Part shown: positions 63,046 through 64,000 of the stretch, piece by piece
Layout: each line of letters begins with the position of its first letter
How positions within the stretch are numbered: position 1 is the stretch's first letter
NCBI GenBank assembly: GCA_020446945.1
Contig: JAGRDS010000017.1
Coordinates: 30,791 to 94,790 of the forward strand
Reading direction: 5' to 3'
DNA from: Parvularculaceae bacterium
GTDB lineage: Bacteria; Pseudomonadota; Alphaproteobacteria; Caulobacterales; Parvularculaceae
Length of the DNA: 64,000 bases
The notes under the pieces: generated by a model
The model's database searches: none
Told to the model about the DNA's origin: nothing
What the model saw: only the letters and a program-made list of their open reading frames with translations
Position numbers and translations under genes: made by a program

Positions 63046-64000
63046 ATGAAAGATAGAGCGCCAAGCCTTCCGCCGATATTCGAGGATTGGTTCGCCGCGC
63101 GCGGCTGGCGCGTGCGCCCCCACCAACTTGAATGTTTTGAGGCGGCGCGCGCGGGGCGCTCGCATCTGCTTATCGCCCCGACCGGCGGCGGCAAAACGCT
63201 GGCGGGATTTTTGCCGAGCCTGGCCGATATTCATGAAAACGGATCTCGCAGCGCGCTGCATACGCTTTACATCTCGCCATTAAAAGCGCTCGCCGTCGAT
63301 ATCGCGCGCAATCTCGAACGCCCGATCGCAGAGATGCAACTGGCCGTCAAAGTTGAGGCGCGCTCCGGCGATACGCCGGTTCATCGCCGCCAGCGCCAGA
63401 AATATGCGCCGCCCGATTTGCTGCTGACAACGCCGGAACAGGTCGCGCTATTGCTGTCCCACACTGATGCGCCGCAATTTTTTTCCGGACTTCGCGCGAT
63501 TATCGTCGATGAACTTCATTCTTTTCACGCGACGAAGCGCGGCCAGTTGCTGGCGCTCAATCTTGCGCGGCTTCGAAAGCTGGCGCCGAATGTTCGCTCG
63601 GTCGGCTTGTCGGCGACGGCGCGCAATCCCGATCTTCTGCTCGGCGTTTTGAAAAGCGCGGGCGAGGAAGCGGTGCTGATCCGCGCCGATGGCGGCGTTT
63701 CGCCGAAGGTGCGGGTGCTGGACGGCGAAACGCGCATCCCCTGGTCCGGCCATTCTGCGCGCTACGCATGGCGAAATGTCTATGAGGCCATTCGCGGGTC
63801 GCGAATGTCGCTTATTTTCGTCAACACGCGCAGCCAGGCGGAGATGACTTTTCAGGCGTTGTGGTCGATGAACGACGACAATCTGCCGATCGCGCTGCAT
63901 CATGGCTCACTCGATGTCGAACAGCGCCGCAAGGTCGAGGCGGCGATGACGCGCGGCGCCCTGCGCGCCGTCGTCTGCACGTCGACGCTCGATCTCGGCA
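63046..64000 (+). CDS. Ligase-associated DEXH-box DNA helicase (5' part, cut by window end)
   Basis: The frame is open from ATG 63046 to the window edge, giving at least 318 residues. Motifs: VRPHQLECF (Q-like), APTGGGKTLAGF (Walker A, Lys50), TLYISPLKALAVD, TTPEQVALL, VDELHSF (Asp155, box II as DELH) and VGLSATARNP, then IFVNTRSQAE and LHHGSLDVEQRRKVE (start of domain 2). This matches Lhr-like helicases found beside an ATP-dependent ligase, exonuclease and phosphoesterase in a DNA-repair operon. The ligase should lie beyond the window. Confidence 0.93.
   Translation, partial: MKDRAPSLPPIFEDWFAARGWRVRPHQLECFEAARAGRSHLLIAPTGGGKTLAGFLPSLADIHENGSRSALHTLYISPLKALAVDIARNLERPIAEMQLAVKVEARSGDTPVHRRQRQKYAPPDLLLTTPEQVALLLSHTDAPQFFSGLRAIIVDELHSFHATKRGQLLALNLARLRKLAPNVRSVGLSATARNPDLLLGVLKSAGEEAVLIRADGGVSPKVRVLDGETRIPWSGHSARYAWRNVYEAIRGSRMSLIFVNTRSQAEMTFQALWSMNDDNLPIALHHGSLDVEQRRKVEAAMTRGALRAVVCTSTLDLG

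Overview
The window reads as chromosomal DNA of a free-living, respiring alphaproteobacterium. The basis is G+C-rich coding DNA, a cbb3 oxidase cluster under an FNR-type regulator with the CxxC-x7-C arrangement, a full TTAA-N7-TTAA CtrA-type box in front of a small HPt gene, PutA without an N-terminal DNA-binding domain, a ligase-associated helicase, and a PurL/BolA/Grx4 neighbourhood. A Caulobacterales, Hyphomonadales or Parvularculales relative is my best guess, but I could not test the taxonomy. I saw no phage genes, insertion sequences, CRISPR arrays, tRNAs or rRNAs.

Layout. 0-6 kb (minus strand): putA followed by a LytS-type sensor kinase and a LytTR response regulator. 6-11 kb (plus): thiolase and multifunctional fatty-acid oxidation protein, a small membrane protein and a NUDT19-like NUDIX hydrolase. 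10.7-16 kb: CPBP protease, HerA-like ATPase, an acidic Ala/Gly-rich membrane-anchored protein, an HPt protein, a CoxE-like VWA protein and a DUF2189 membrane protein. 16-29.3 kb (minus): a continuous low-oxygen block, korA-korB-hemN-fnr then ccoN-O-Q-P-G-H-I-S, with FNR boxes before ccoN and hemN. 29.5-36.5 kb: transaldolase, ZntB-like transporter and MscS channel chained by TTGA overlaps, then DUF1272, FAH-family, fRMsr, hexapeptide-repeat and PH-domain genes. 36.6-46.5 kb: ettA, amidohydrolase/DUF819/PAP2, a cationic amino-acid permease, an orphan arsM, an MpaB-like oxygenase and a PiuC-type dioxygenase. 46.6-54.6 kb: a Gly/Glu-rich lipoprotein, Clp-fold membrane protease, MoxR ATPase, glutathione peroxidase, a DUF2167-like protein and a large zinc metalloprotease. 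54.7-64 kb: an unusual purL, two transporters, a paraoxonase-like lactonase, a Cys-rich lipoprotein, an aldo/keto reductase, grxD and the 5' part of a DEXH helicase that runs off the window.

Most unusual item. The purL reading frame is about 914 codons, against roughly 740 for an ordinary small PurL. By eye the extra length is (i) about 90 residues inserted between the two PurL halves, whose pattern resembles the partner protein PurS, and (ii) a complete BolA protein fused in frame at the C terminus, with its own ribosome-binding site and ATG retained. The BolA partner grxD lies 5 kb downstream on the same strand. Second is a perfect FNR palindrome midway between ccoN and a divergent small secreted Cys-containing protein, at nearly equal distance from both starts.
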